Positions 10,162 through 20,331 of a stretch of 64,000 nt of DNA are shown one piece after another. A model generated the notes under the pieces. That model saw nothing but the letters and a program-made list of their open reading frames with translations, ran no database searches and was not told the DNA's origin. The DNA comes from Mycobacterium sp. GA-0227b (lineage in GTDB: Bacteria; Actinomycetota; Actinomycetes; Mycobacteriales; Mycobacteriaceae). How positions within the stretch are numbered: position 1 is the first letter of the stretch; every line of letters starts with the position of its first letter. The position numbers were made by a program, and so were the translations under genes. Location of the stretch: the NCBI RefSeq assembly GCF_001499855.1, contig NZ_LQIK01000002.1, positions 62,001 to 126,000 of the forward strand. Reading direction: 5' to 3'.

Positions 10162-10794
10162 TCACCCGAGGCGCTCGGCTTGTCCGCCCAGCCCGCCCCG
10201 GTAGATCGTGAAAACTTCGGCGGCCCAACGCTTCATGCCGGCGTCGGAGAGCGGGTCCACGCCGAGCGCCTCGGTGAGCCGGTTGCGAAGCGTCAGCACC
10301 GCCAGATCGTTGGCCAGCAAGAACGCAGCCCGCACAGCGGGATCCTCGCCAGGGCTTGCGGTGCCAGCGGCCACCATCGAATCGAGCACGCCGATGCTGA
10401 TCTGGTGCAGTCGCTCGAAGAGCGCAGCCCCAACCGGTCCGCCGTCGAGGAGCAGGCGGCTCAGATACCCGGGGATCGGGGAGTCGGGCGGCAGGTGGGT
10501 CGCGAGTCCGTCGAGCATCGTCGGCACTGCGGCCGGGCCCATGCCCACTTCGGCGGTTCTCGCCGTGACCGCGGTGAGCAGCGCCTCGAGGGTGCCGACC
10601 ACGTGGTCGTCGACGGCATCGATCAGGCCGTCCTTGGATCCGTAGTGGCGTACCAACAGCGCCGGGGACACATCCGCCGCCGTGGCGATGTCACGCATCG
10701 TGACCGCGTCTGGACCGCGCTGGCTGAACAGCCGCAGCGCCTCGTCACGGATTCGCGCCCGCGCGGTCCGATCATCGGAAGGAGGTGAATGCAT
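10162..10794 (-). CDS. TetR-family transcriptional regulator of the adjoining operon
   Basis: A 210-residue regulator with an N-terminal helix-turn-helix (about residues 12-55: ARIRDEALRLFSQRG, TMRDIATAADVSPALLVRHYGSKDGL) and an all-helical ligand-binding C-terminal domain. The ATG at 10794 is preferred over the TTG at 10812 because a TACAAT -10 box lies seven bases upstream of it and the TTG overlaps that promoter. It is the first gene of an operon with a Ddn-like protein, a membrane protein and a flavin monooxygenase. A perfect inverted repeat covers its promoter, so autoregulation is likely. Confidence 0.85.
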   Translation of the reverse strand: MHSPPSDDRTARARIRDEALRLFSQRGPDAVTMRDIATAADVSPALLVRHYGSKDGLIDAVDDHVVGTLEALLTAVTARTAEVGMGPAAVPTMLDGLATHLPPDSPIPGYLSRLLLDGGPVGAALFERLHQISIGVLDSMVAAGTASPGEDPAVRAAFLLANDLAVLTLRNRLTEALGVDPLSDAGMKRWAAEVFTIYRGGLGGQAERLG

Positions 10795-10811
10795 GTTTAC
10801 TATTGTAAACA
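10794..10811 (-). promoter_or_regulatory. Inverted-repeat operator over the TetR operon promoter
   Basis: TGTTTAC-TATT-GTAAACA is a perfect inverted repeat with seven-base arms and a four-base centre. It contains the predicted -10 box TACAAT of the minus strand (10802-10807) and abuts the TetR start codon at 10794. An AT-rich palindrome in a genome this GC-rich is unlikely by chance. It is the expected binding site of the adjoining TetR protein; this is inference. Confidence 0.7.
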
Positions 10812-10855
10812 AATGTTTAGTCGACGCAAGAGGGCAACGCAGTCGCGACGCCGGG

Positions 10856-11596
10856 CTACCTCGTCACCCGCACGGGCTGATCGGCTTCCGCGATCCGGTC
10901 GCGGTGATGACGCCGGTGCACGCGGATTTCGTAGACCAGGCCCGCGACGCCCAGACTGGCGGTGCACAGCGAAATCAGCACCAGCAGCGGGCTGACGTTG
11001 CCGGTGAGCGCGTCGCCGAGGATGACGACCGCCGCGGTGCCGGGCAGCAGCCCCGCGAGGGTGGCCAGCGAGTACGGCAGCACACGCACCGACGACGCGC
11101 CCGCCGCGTAGTTGAGCACGGAGAACGGCACGGCGGGAATCAGCCGCATCGAAAGCACGGTCGGCCAGCCGCGTTCACGCAGCCGCGCGTCCAGCGACTG
11201 GACCCGCGGGTGGCGCACCAACCGGTTCAGGTGCAGGCCGACGGCGCGCACCAGCAGCAAGGCCAGCACCGCGCTGACCGTCGCGGACGTCACGGCGAGC
11301 GGGATGCCGAGCACCGGTCCGAACAACAGGCCCGCGGCGAGCGTGAAGGCGGTGCGCGGGAACGGGAACACCGTCACCACGATGTGGGCGGCCAGGAACG
11401 CCAACGGGAACCACGGCCCGACCGACGTCGCCCAGTCGCGGAGCTCCACGGCGGTCGGCAGCGGAACCAGCAACGCAACTGCGACGAGAATCACAATGCC
11501 CGCCAGAGAGCCTGCCAGACGCACGCGCGAGACGCCCGAAAGCGTCGCGACCACCGCGCCGCGGACCGCGCGCAGGGTGCTGACGACGGTGTTCAC
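10856..11596 (-). CDS. TVP38/TMEM64 (DedA-like) membrane protein
   Basis: A 246-residue integral membrane protein with about six membrane segments and the family signature region FPFPRTAFTLAAGLLFGPVLG at about 80-100, followed by MRLIPAVPFSVLNYAAGAS. The family belongs to the SNARE-associated/VTT superfamily, implicated in lipid scrambling or flippase activity. Position before mutA matches Rv1491c. Start is GTG, with a TAGTCT box about eight bases upstream on the minus strand. It is divergent from mutA, with about 100 bp between the genes. Confidence 0.85.
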   Translation of the reverse strand: MNTVVSTLRAVRGAVVATLSGVSRVRLAGSLAGIVILVAVALLVPLPTAVELRDWATSVGPWFPLAFLAAHIVVTVFPFPRTAFTLAAGLLFGPVLGIPLAVTSATVSAVLALLLVRAVGLHLNRLVRHPRVQSLDARLRERGWPTVLSMRLIPAVPFSVLNYAAGASSVRVLPYSLATLAGLLPGTAAVVILGDALTGNVSPLLVLISLCTASLGVAGLVYEIRVHRRHHRDRIAEADQPVRVTR

Positions 11597-11688
11597 GCCT
11601 ACTAAGACTACGGAACGACGGCCACAGACACCTGTCGGCGAGCGCCTGAGTCGGCTGCCCGGCCAACGCCGGTGTGATGGCGATCATT

Positions 11689-11694
11689 TAGCCT
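11689..11694 (+). promoter_or_regulatory. -10 box for mutA-mutB-meaB
   Basis: TAGCCT is followed by seven bases and then the GTG at 11702. This spacing points to leaderless initiation at that GTG and not at the ATG at 11696, which would lie upstream of the predicted transcript start. No -35 box is clear. Confidence 0.45.
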
Positions 11695-11701
11695 GATGAT
11701 C

Positions 11702-13516
11702 GTGCAGAAACCCACTGCGGTCGAGGCCGATCGAGAGCGTTGGCGCTCAGCGGTTGCCGGGGTGCTGGCAAAAAGCACCCGACGCGATCCCGCCGATCTG
11801 CCCGCCGAACCCGAACGCCTACTGGATTCGCCGACCTACGACGGCTTCGCGATCCGGCCCCTCTACACCAGCCTGGACGCGCTGCCCGAACCGCCGCTGC
11901 CCGGCCAGTGGCCGTTCGTGCGCGGCGGTGACGCGCTGCGTGACGTCAAAACGGGGTGGAAGGTGGCAGAGGCGTTCCCGGCGAACGGTTCCGGCAGCCT
12001 GACCGAACACAACGGCGCCATATTGCTCGGTCTGACCGAAGGCGTCAGCGCGCTCGTCATCCGCGTCGGCGCTCCCGCGGGTGTGCCGGCGACCGAACTG
12101 GACCGGCTGTTCGACGGCGTCTACCTCGATCTCGTTCCGGTTCTCTTCGAGATCGCCGGGCCGGATTACGTTTCCGCGGCCGATGCGGTGCTCGGCTTGC
12201 TGAGCGACCTCGACGCCGACCAGCGGTCCCGGCTTTCGGTCGACTTCGGTGCCGACCCGCTGACCGCCCCGTTGAGCGGGCGGCAGGCGACGGACGTCGG
12301 CGACGTGGTGGCAACCGCGGCAAAGCTGGACGCCTACGGCGGGCACGTTCGCGCCATCACCGTCGACGGTCCCGCATTCCACAATCTCGGCGCCAACGCG
12401 TCCTGGGAGCTGGCGGGCATGGTCGCCGCCGGGGTGAGCTACCTGCGGCTGCTGGGCCAAAGCGGTATGGCGGTTCCGGATGCCCTGCGCCAGCTCAGCT
12501 TCCGCGTCGCCGCTGATGACGACCAGTTCATGACGATCGCGAAGCTGCGCGCCGCGCGCCGGCTGTGGGCCCGCGTGGCCGAGGTGGTCGGGGCGCCGGA
12601 GCAGGGGGCCGCCACCCTGCACGCAGTGACCTCGCTGCCGATGATGACCAAGCGCGATCCCTGGGTGAACATGCTGCGCACCACGCTGGCCGCCTTCTCG
12701 GCGGGCATCGGCGGCGCGGACACCGTCCAGGTGCACCCGTTCGACGTCGCGATCGCCGGTGGCTTCCCCGGAACCGCCCCGAGCTTCGCCCGTCGGATCG
12801 CCCGCAACACCCAGCTGCTGCTGCTCGAGGAGTCACATCTGGGCCGCGTACTCGACCCCGCGGCGGGTTCCTGGTATGTCGAAGACCTCACCGAGCAGCT
12901 CGCCGCGCAGGCCTGGAAGCACTTCCAGGACATCGAGTCCCGCGGCGGTTTCGGTGACGCCGCCGACTACGTCGCCGGCCAGATCGCCGACGTCGCGGCC
13001 AGCAGAGCCGACGACATCGCCCACCGGCGCACCTCGCTCACGGGCGTGAACGAGTTCCCCGATATCGCCGAACCTGCGCTTCCGCAAGGTGATTCGCTGT
13101 CGGGGGTGCAGCGCTATGCGGCCGGTTTCGAGGCGCTGCGGGACCGGTCGGACGCCTTCCTCGAAAAGACGGGCGCGAGGCCGAAGGTGCTGCTGCTGCC
13201 GCTCGGTCCGCTCGCCGAGCACAACATCCGCACCACGTTCGCGACGAACCTGCTCGCGTCGGGAGGCATCGAGGCGGTGACCGAGACGACCAACGGCATG
13301 CCCGCGATCGCGGTGATCTGCGGCACTGACGCGCGCTACGCGACGGAGGCCTCCGCGGCCGTCGACTCCGCCCGTGCGGCCGGCGCCTCGCATGTTCTGC
13401 TTGCCGGGCCGGAAAAGGCTGTAGCACAAGCGGATTCGAAACCGGACGGCTATCTGACCGCAAAAATCGATGCGGTCGGAACATTGTCGGACCTGCTCAC
13501 CAGATTGGGGGCCTGA
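11702..13516 (+). CDS. mutA: Methylmalonyl-CoA mutase small subunit MutA
   Basis: Non-catalytic beta subunit of the adenosylcobalamin-dependent mutase that interconverts methylmalonyl-CoA and succinyl-CoA, linking propionate, cholesterol and odd-chain lipid breakdown to the TCA cycle and to methyl-branched lipid synthesis. The protein is 604 residues (about 615 in M. tuberculosis). It has the mutase TIM barrel (for example [21 protein letters not shown]) but a C-terminal B12-like domain lacking the DxHxxG cobalamin motif, as expected for this subunit. GTG 11702 is preferred from the leaderless promoter; ATG 11696 would add two residues. mutB begins two bases after its stop. Confidence 0.93.
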   Translation: MQKPTAVEADRERWRSAVAGVLAKSTRRDPADLPAEPERLLDSPTYDGFAIRPLYTSLDALPEPPLPGQWPFVRGGDALRDVKTGWKVAEAFPANGSGSLTEHNGAILLGLTEGVSALVIRVGAPAGVPATELDRLFDGVYLDLVPVLFEIAGPDYVSAADAVLGLLSDLDADQRSRLSVDFGADPLTAPLSGRQATDVGDVVATAAKLDAYGGHVRAITVDGPAFHNLGANASWELAGMVAAGVSYLRLLGQSGMAVPDALRQLSFRVAADDDQFMTIAKLRAARRLWARVAEVVGAPEQGAATLHAVTSLPMMTKRDPWVNMLRTTLAAFSAGIGGADTVQVHPFDVAIAGGFPGTAPSFARRIARNTQLLLLEESHLGRVLDPAAGSWYVEDLTEQLAAQAWKHFQDIESRGGFGDAADYVAGQIADVAASRADDIAHRRTSLTGVNEFPDIAEPALPQGDSLSGVQRYAAGFEALRDRSDAFLEKTGARPKVLLLPLGPLAEHNIRTTFATNLLASGGIEAVTETTNGMPAIAVICGTDARYATEASAAVDSARAAGASHVLLAGPEKAVAQADSKPDGYLTAKIDAVGTLSDLLTRLGA

Positions 13517-13517
13517 G

Positions 13518-15785
<2,268 letters not shown>

Positions 15786-16778
15786 ATGGCTGAGCCGATC
15801 GCCGATCTCGCGACCGCCGTGGCGGACGGTGACCGCGCCGCCCTGGCGAGGGCCATCACGCTGGTCGAGTCGACCCGCGTCGACCACCGCGAGCAGGCAC
15901 AGGAACTGCTGCTGAAACTGACCGCCCATGCGGGCAAGGCGATGCACGTCGGGATCACCGGGGTGCCGGGCGTGGGAAAGTCGACGACGATCGAGGCGCT
16001 GGGCATGTACCTGATCGAACAGGGGCACCGGGTCGCGGTGCTGGCGGTCGATCCGTCCTCGACCCGCACCCGCGGCTCGATCCTCGGTGACAAGACCCGG
16101 ATGGCCCGACTGGCGGTGCATCCGGACGCCTACATCCGACCGTCACCGACCTCGGGCACGTTGGGCGGCGTCGCCAAGGCCACCCGGGAGACGATCGTGC
16201 TGCTCGAAGCCGCGGGTTTCGACGTGGTTCTGGTCGAAACCGTCGGCGTCGGACAATCCGAGGTCACGGTGGCCAACATGGTCGACACCTTCGTGTTCCT
16301 CACGCTGGCGCGCACCGGCGACCAGTTGCAGGGAATCAAGAAGGGCGTGCTCGAACTCGCCGACATCGTGGTGGTCAACAAAGCCGACGGTGAGCACGCG
16401 ATGGAGGCCAAGAGGGCCGCCCGCGAGCTCGCCGGCGCCATCCGTCTCATCTATCCCCGCGAAACCCTATGGCGCCCACCGGTTCTCACGATGAGCGCGT
16501 TGGAAGGGGCAGGCCTGGAGGAGTTGTGGGCGACCGTGCTCAAGCATCGCGATGTGCTGACCGAGGCAGGGGAGTTCGAAAGTCGCCGCCGTACCCAGCA
16601 GGTCGAGTGGACATGGTCGATGGTGCGCGACGCGGTCCTCGACCGGGTGCTGTCCAACCCGAAGGTCAAGGAGGTCCGCGCCGAGATCGAACGGCAGGTC
16701 CGCGACGGCGAACTGACCCCCGCGCTTGCTGCACAACACCTGCTCGACGCCTCTGACATGGGCGAACCTAACGAATAG
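15786..16778 (+). CDS. meaB: Methylmalonyl-CoA mutase-associated GTPase MeaB
   Basis: A 330-residue G3E-family GTPase that gates cofactor loading and protects the adenosylcobalamin mutase from inactivation. The P-loop GVPGVGKST is at residues 59-67, ETVGVGQSE forms the switch region, and NKAD is the guanine-specificity motif. It begins immediately after the mutB stop codon. Homologue of Rv1496. M. tuberculosis, as I recall, carries a toxin-antitoxin pair (Rv1494-Rv1495) between mutB and this gene; nothing is inserted here. Confidence 0.93.
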   Translation: MAEPIADLATAVADGDRAALARAITLVESTRVDHREQAQELLLKLTAHAGKAMHVGITGVPGVGKSTTIEALGMYLIEQGHRVAVLAVDPSSTRTRGSILGDKTRMARLAVHPDAYIRPSPTSGTLGGVAKATRETIVLLEAAGFDVVLVETVGVGQSEVTVANMVDTFVFLTLARTGDQLQGIKKGVLELADIVVVNKADGEHAMEAKRAARELAGAIRLIYPRETLWRPPVLTMSALEGAGLEELWATVLKHRDVLTEAGEFESRRRTQQVEWTWSMVRDAVLDRVLSNPKVKEVRAEIERQVRDGELTPALAAQHLLDASDMGEPNE

Positions 16779-16825
16779 GTAACACAAGGTTTATTAGCCG
16801 GGGTTACGAGTAAATTCAATACATT

Positions 16826-18100
16826 GTGACGGGTGTCAAGAGCAGGGAGCTCAGCGCAGCGCTTCCGCACGGTGTCCAGGGCGCAGCCGATTCGAACTTC
16901 GGGTGCACCGTGCGGGGCTTCGCCCGGCTGTTTCCCGGCCGCCGCTACGGCGGCGGCGCGCTGTCGATATACCTGCACGGGGAACCCGTCGTCGACGTGT
17001 GGACCGGCTACTCGGATCGCCGCGGGACCCAGTACTGGAACGCCGACACCGGCGCGATGGTTTTCTCGGTCACCAAGGGCCTGGCGTCGACCGTCATACA
17101 CCGCCTGGCCGACCGCGGCCTGATCGACTACGACACCCCGGTCGCCGAGTACTGGCCCGAGTTCGGCGTCAAGGGCAAGAGCCGGATCACGGTGCGAGAC
17201 ATGATGCAGCACCGGGCCGGGCTGTCTCATCTCAACGGTTGCACGAAGGCCGAGTTGCTCGACCACCGCGTGATGGAGCACCGAGTGGCGTCCGCGCCGG
17301 TCAACAAACTCCTGTTCGGCCATCAGGCCTACCACGCGCTCACCTACGGCTGGCTGATGTCCGGCCTCGGCCGCGCGGTGACCGGCAAAGGCATGCGCGA
17401 CCTGATCCGCGAGGAACTCGCCGAACCGCTCGACACCGACGGACTGCACCTCGGCCGCCCACCCGTCGACGCGCCGACCCGCGCGGCGCAGATCCTCGCG
17501 CCGCAGGGCACGTTGGCCAATCCGGTTTTCAACTTCATCGCCCCGCGGGTGGCAGCGCTCGGCGTTTCCGGGATGTTCGGGTCGATGTACTTTCCCGGGA
17601 TGAAGGCCGTCGTCCAGGGCGACACCCCGTTCCTGGATGCCGAGATTCCGGCGGCCAACGGGGTCGCGACCGCACGCAGCCTGGCCAAGATGTACGGCGC
17701 AATCGCCAATGGCGGCCGGATCGAGGGCAAGCAGTTCCTGTCCGAAGAGCGCGTTGCGGCGCTCACCGGCAGGCCGAGCTATTGGCCGGACCGAAACATC
17801 TTCGTGCCGTTGAGTTTTCATCTCGGCTACCATTCGCTGCCGGTCCCGCCGGGATTCATGCCCGGCTTCGGCCATGCCGGCTTGGCCGGGTCGGTCGGCT
17901 GGGCCGATCCCACGAGCGGGTTGTCGTTCGGTTTCGTCCACAACCGGCTGCTGACACGAATGGTGCTCGACCAGGCGTCGTTCGCCGGCTTGCAGGCGTT
18001 GATCCGGCGCGATGCGGCACGGGCGCGCAGGCGCGGCTACCAGACGGTGCCCGACCTGGGGGCGCCGTTCTGCGGGGTGTCGCGCTCGGTCGCCGGTTAG
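16826..18100 (+). CDS. lipL: Beta-lactamase-fold esterase/lipase LipL
   Basis: A 424-residue serine esterase of the class C beta-lactamase/penicillin-binding fold (family VIII). The Ser-x-x-Lys motif is SVTK at Ser81-Lys84, followed by a YHALTYGW tyrosine motif near 175 and a C-terminal GFGHAGLAGS that takes the place of the KTG triad. The sequence follows M. tuberculosis LipL (Rv1497) closely along its length. It starts at GTG 16826, with TAAATT nine bases upstream as a possible -10 box. Its stop overlaps the stop of the convergent membrane-protein gene by four bases. Confidence 0.88.
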   Translation: MTGVKSRELSAALPHGVQGAADSNFGCTVRGFARLFPGRRYGGGALSIYLHGEPVVDVWTGYSDRRGTQYWNADTGAMVFSVTKGLASTVIHRLADRGLIDYDTPVAEYWPEFGVKGKSRITVRDMMQHRAGLSHLNGCTKAELLDHRVMEHRVASAPVNKLLFGHQAYHALTYGWLMSGLGRAVTGKGMRDLIREELAEPLDTDGLHLGRPPVDAPTRAAQILAPQGTLANPVFNFIAPRVAALGVSGMFGSMYFPGMKAVVQGDTPFLDAEIPAANGVATARSLAKMYGAIANGGRIEGKQFLSEERVAALTGRPSYWPDRNIFVPLSFHLGYHSLPVPPGFMPGFGHAGLAGSVGWADPTSGLSFGFVHNRLLTRMVLDQASFAGLQALIRRDAARARRRGYQTVPDLGAPFCGVSRSVAG

Positions 18101-18843
18101 CGGTCGGTCAGCGGAGCGCTACTGAACCACCTGGTCTTCTGGCGCCAGGACTCCGCCGAGGTCAGCGCGAAGCCGGCGCCGCACATGCACGCGAACACCC
18201 ACACCAGGGTCGTTCCTCCGTCGAGTTGCTGCAGTGCGGGAATGTAGGCGGTGAGCAACCGGACGACGCAGGCGGCGATGCCCGCGGCCGACGAGATCAG
18301 ATAGACGTTGGCGATCTTGCGCGACCGCGGGTCCCTGCGCAGCACCAGCAGGGCCCGGCTGCCGTAACCCAGGAGATAGATGAGGATGCCGCACAGGACC
18401 AACCAGTACATGTTGAGCCAGAAGTCGGTGGGCACCTGGAAGAAGTCCGGCTTGTAGATCCGCGCGCCGTTACCGAGGGAGAAGGTCGCCAGCAGCACCG
18501 GGATGCAGAGTGTGGCTGGCAACTCGACGTACTGTCGGAACGACCGCTGCAACAAATGGTCGTCCTGCAGCCGACCCAGCGCGTTGTAGACGACGGCGGA
18601 CGCGGCGACGATGTAGCAGTCGTGCCCGATGAAGTCTTCGACGTTCCATTTCCCCGTCAGCGCGTGCAGGGCGACACCGAGCGTCTCCGACGCCCAGGGA
18701 GACATGAGCAGCACCGCCATGCCTTGCAAAGCGATGTTGAGGGTAGCCGCGACCTCCCAGCGAGATGACCAGGTGACACGGCGGATCCACAGACTCCACG
18801 CGATACAGCAAAGCGTTATCGCGATGAGTGTCGCCAAAGCCAT
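18097..18843 (-). CDS. Seven-helix-like integral membrane protein next to an HTH gene
   Basis: A 248-residue protein with about seven hydrophobic segments spread over the whole length, starting MALATLIAITLCCIAWSL and ending in a short polar tail. It resembles the actinobacterial putative transporter family that is often encoded beside a small helix-turn-helix protein (the family typified by MAB_1171c); I am moderately sure of that match. No catalytic motif is visible. The HTH gene lies 44 bp upstream on the same strand, so the two probably form one unit. Function unknown. Confidence 0.7.
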   Translation of the reverse strand: MALATLIAITLCCIAWSLWIRRVTWSSRWEVAATLNIALQGMAVLLMSPWASETLGVALHALTGKWNVEDFIGHDCYIVAASAVVYNALGRLQDDHLLQRSFRQYVELPATLCIPVLLATFSLGNGARIYKPDFFQVPTDFWLNMYWLVLCGILIYLLGYGSRALLVLRRDPRSRKIANVYLISSAAGIAACVVRLLTAYIPALQQLDGGTTLVWVFACMCGAGFALTSAESWRQKTRWFSSAPLTDR

Positions 18844-18887
18844 GGAGGTTGCCTTCGGGCCGCTGTGGTACTCGGCAAATTGTACGG

Positions 18888-19256
18888 CTATAGGGGCGGA
18901 GCGTCACTGCGCGGCCGCAGCTCCGAGAGCTTCGGTGCGCGGGTGCGCGTCCGGATCGCCTCCCGCAGCGCGGTCGGCGAACTGCCCGACGCCGACAGGG
19001 ATTCGACGTAGCGCATGACTTCCTGCCTCGTCATCAGCCCGAACCGGACCTGGAGGTCGGGATAGCTGAGGCCGAACCGATCGGCCACCCGGCGCAATTC
19101 CTCTGCATCGGGGTAGTCGGCTTCTTTGATCCGACGGTAGTAGGTGCTGCTCGACGTGCCGAGAGCGTCGTAGATGTCCTTCGCCTCGACATCGCCGTCG
19201 AGGAGATAGTCCAGCAGTGCTTTCAGCTGCCTGCCGTTCTCGTCGGTCCGTGGCAT
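18888..19256 (-). CDS. Small helix-turn-helix (XRE/Cro-like) protein
   Basis: A 122-residue soluble protein. Residues 10-60 look like a helix-turn-helix: LLDYLLDGDVEAKDIYDALGTSSSTYYRRIKE, followed by PDAEELRRVADRFGLSYPDLQVRFGL, which resembles Cro/C1 repressors. A TAGAGT -10 box is six bases before the ATG, and an inverted repeat covers that box, so the protein probably represses itself. It is co-directional with the downstream membrane protein. The divergent neighbour is the small condensation-like gene at 19392. Confidence 0.72.
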   Translation of the reverse strand: MPRTDENGRQLKALLDYLLDGDVEAKDIYDALGTSSSTYYRRIKEADYPDAEELRRVADRFGLSYPDLQVRFGLMTRQEVMRYVESLSASGSSPTALREAIRTRTRAPKLSELRPRSDAPPL

Positions 19257-19258
19257 CC

Positions 19259-19276
19259 ACTTACTCTAACGTAAGT
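19259..19276 (-). promoter_or_regulatory. Inverted repeat over the HTH gene promoter
   Basis: ACTTAC-TCTAAC-GTAAGT is a perfect inverted repeat with six-base arms. It contains the minus-strand -10 box TAGAGT (19263-19268), six bases upstream of the HTH start codon. This is the arrangement of an autorepressor operator; the assignment is inference. Confidence 0.55.
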
Positions 19277-19323
19277 TCCCGAAATGAGCGATGGCACCCG
19301 CAAATCGGCCAGGGGTGCCTTTA

Positions 19324-19369
19324 TTGACACTGGCGTCACGGTTTTGGGATGTGTCTCCCAAATTTGGGA
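19324..19369 (+). promoter_or_regulatory. Possible promoter with TTGGGA palindromes
   Basis: A consensus -35 box TTGACA is at 19324-19329. About 13 bases further on come three copies of a half-site: TTTTGGGA (19342-19349), TCCCAA (19356-19361) and TTTGGGA (19363-19369). The last two form the perfect 14-bp palindrome TCCCAAATTTGGGA. The block lies 22 bp upstream of the ATG at 19392. No clear -10 box is visible, so the promoter call is weak, but the repeated half-sites suggest a regulator-binding region. Confidence 0.4.
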
Positions 19370-19391
19370 CAGCTGAGCTATCTTGGGTTTC

Positions 19392-20033
19392 ATGGTTGCC
19401 CCCTATCCGGCTGCGCCGACATCTGAGGTTCTGCACCCGTTCGGCGTATTTGCTCATGCACCGGTTCGCGTGACGGACCACCTCGCCGATACGACCCGAT
19501 CGGCGACCATGGCGAAACTGTCGACTCCGCCCAGTGCTGAGTTGACCGCGGAACTCGACGGCGCCGGCGAATGGCTCGACCTGCCGGCCGACGAGATCCT
19601 GCTGGCGGCCCTGACCAGGACGGTGGCGCGCACACTCGGCGATGGCGTGGTGCCCGTCGACATCGCCAGCGAGCGCGGCGCCCTGCTCGACGCGGTGCCC
19701 ATGGTGTGCGCGACTCCGCAGCAGGCCAGCGCCAACGAGATGCTCGCAACCGTGCACCGCACGCTGGCCGCCGCCTCGGAGCATGTCACCGCCGAGCCGT
19801 CCGACGTGTACTTCAACTACATCGGCCAGGCGTCCGAGCAGGCCCCGGTTCAAGAAACCCCGCCCGCTCTCGGCCATGCGCTCGAGGTGCGGGTGTACCG
19901 GGCCGACGGTGACGTGCACATCGACTGGTGGTACGACACGACCCGCTTCGAGGCCTACACGGTCGAGGAGCTCAGCGAGCAGTTCCGCCTCGCGCTCATC
20001 GAGATGACCTCGGACGCACTCCCGCCGCAGTAA
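19392..20033 (+). CDS. Small protein resembling the C-terminal part of an NRPS condensation/epimerization domain
   Basis: A 213-residue soluble protein. VYFNYIGQ at about residue 139 matches the FNYLGQ motif of epimerization/condensation domains, and the following strand-rich segment (LEVRVYRADGDVHIDWWYDTTRFEAYTVEELSEQF) resembles the C-terminal lobe of such domains. The catalytic HHxxxDG motif, normally in the N-terminal lobe, is absent, so this is not a complete condensation domain. The ATG at 19392 is preferred over an in-frame TTG at 19383. No NRPS gene is nearby. Function unknown; it may be a remnant or an accessory protein. It precedes the ileS T-box leader. Confidence 0.6.
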   Translation: MVAPYPAAPTSEVLHPFGVFAHAPVRVTDHLADTTRSATMAKLSTPPSAELTAELDGAGEWLDLPADEILLAALTRTVARTLGDGVVPVDIASERGALLDAVPMVCATPQQASANEMLATVHRTLAAASEHVTAEPSDVYFNYIGQASEQAPVQETPPALGHALEVRVYRADGDVHIDWWYDTTRFEAYTVEELSEQFRLALIEMTSDALPPQ

Positions 20034-20084
20034 GCAACCCGCCGTCGGCGCCCTCGTTTGCGGCCCTCGGTACGATCGATCTCA

Positions 20085-20290
20085 ACGGCACCGATCCGGC
20101 AATCACCGGGGAGCCTTCGGAAGAACCGCTCGACCTGACCCGTCGATGCTCAGTAGACCCGAACGGGTGGGCCCGTCATCGCCCGAAGTAGAGCGGCGCA
20201 TGTCCTCCCCGTGATGGCGTGCGCAAGCGGGGTGGTACCGCGGCGCCCGCGCAGCAGCGCGACGTCGTCCCCGTGCCGTGAGGATTGGCT
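20085..20290 (+). ncRNA. T-box riboswitch of ileS
   Basis: The invariant T-box GGTGGTACCGCGG is at 20231-20243, in a GC-rich helix. Upstream, GGCAATCACCGG has the isoleucine specifier codon ATC at 20102-20104, followed by the conserved GGAGCCTTCGGAAGAAC typical of the very short Stem I in actinobacterial ileS leaders. Family knowledge says these leaders control translation: uncharged tRNA-Ile frees the ribosome-binding site. No terminator hairpin with a T run is visible before the ileS start, which fits the translational type. Outer boundaries are approximate. Confidence 0.9.
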
Positions 20291-20331
20291 TCCGAGGCCG
20301 GAGGCCTCAATTTGGCACAGGGAGACCATCA

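Noticed and set aside
10789..10995. A plus-strand frame starting after AAGGAGGTGAATGC, which looks like a strong ribosome-binding site
   Set aside because: The purine-rich string lies inside the 5' end of the minus-strand TetR gene. The frame gives an arginine-rich 68-residue product and crosses the operator and the DedA-like gene.
19266..19919. Minus-strand frame opposite the condensation-like gene
   Set aside because: The plus-strand frame has a balanced protein-like composition and the FNYIGQ motif; the minus-strand translation is glycine/arginine/histidine-rich.
20041..20331. Possible small gene between the condensation-like gene and ileS
   Set aside because: The bases carry the T-box specifier, conserved loop and T-box sequence, so the stretch is a leader RNA.
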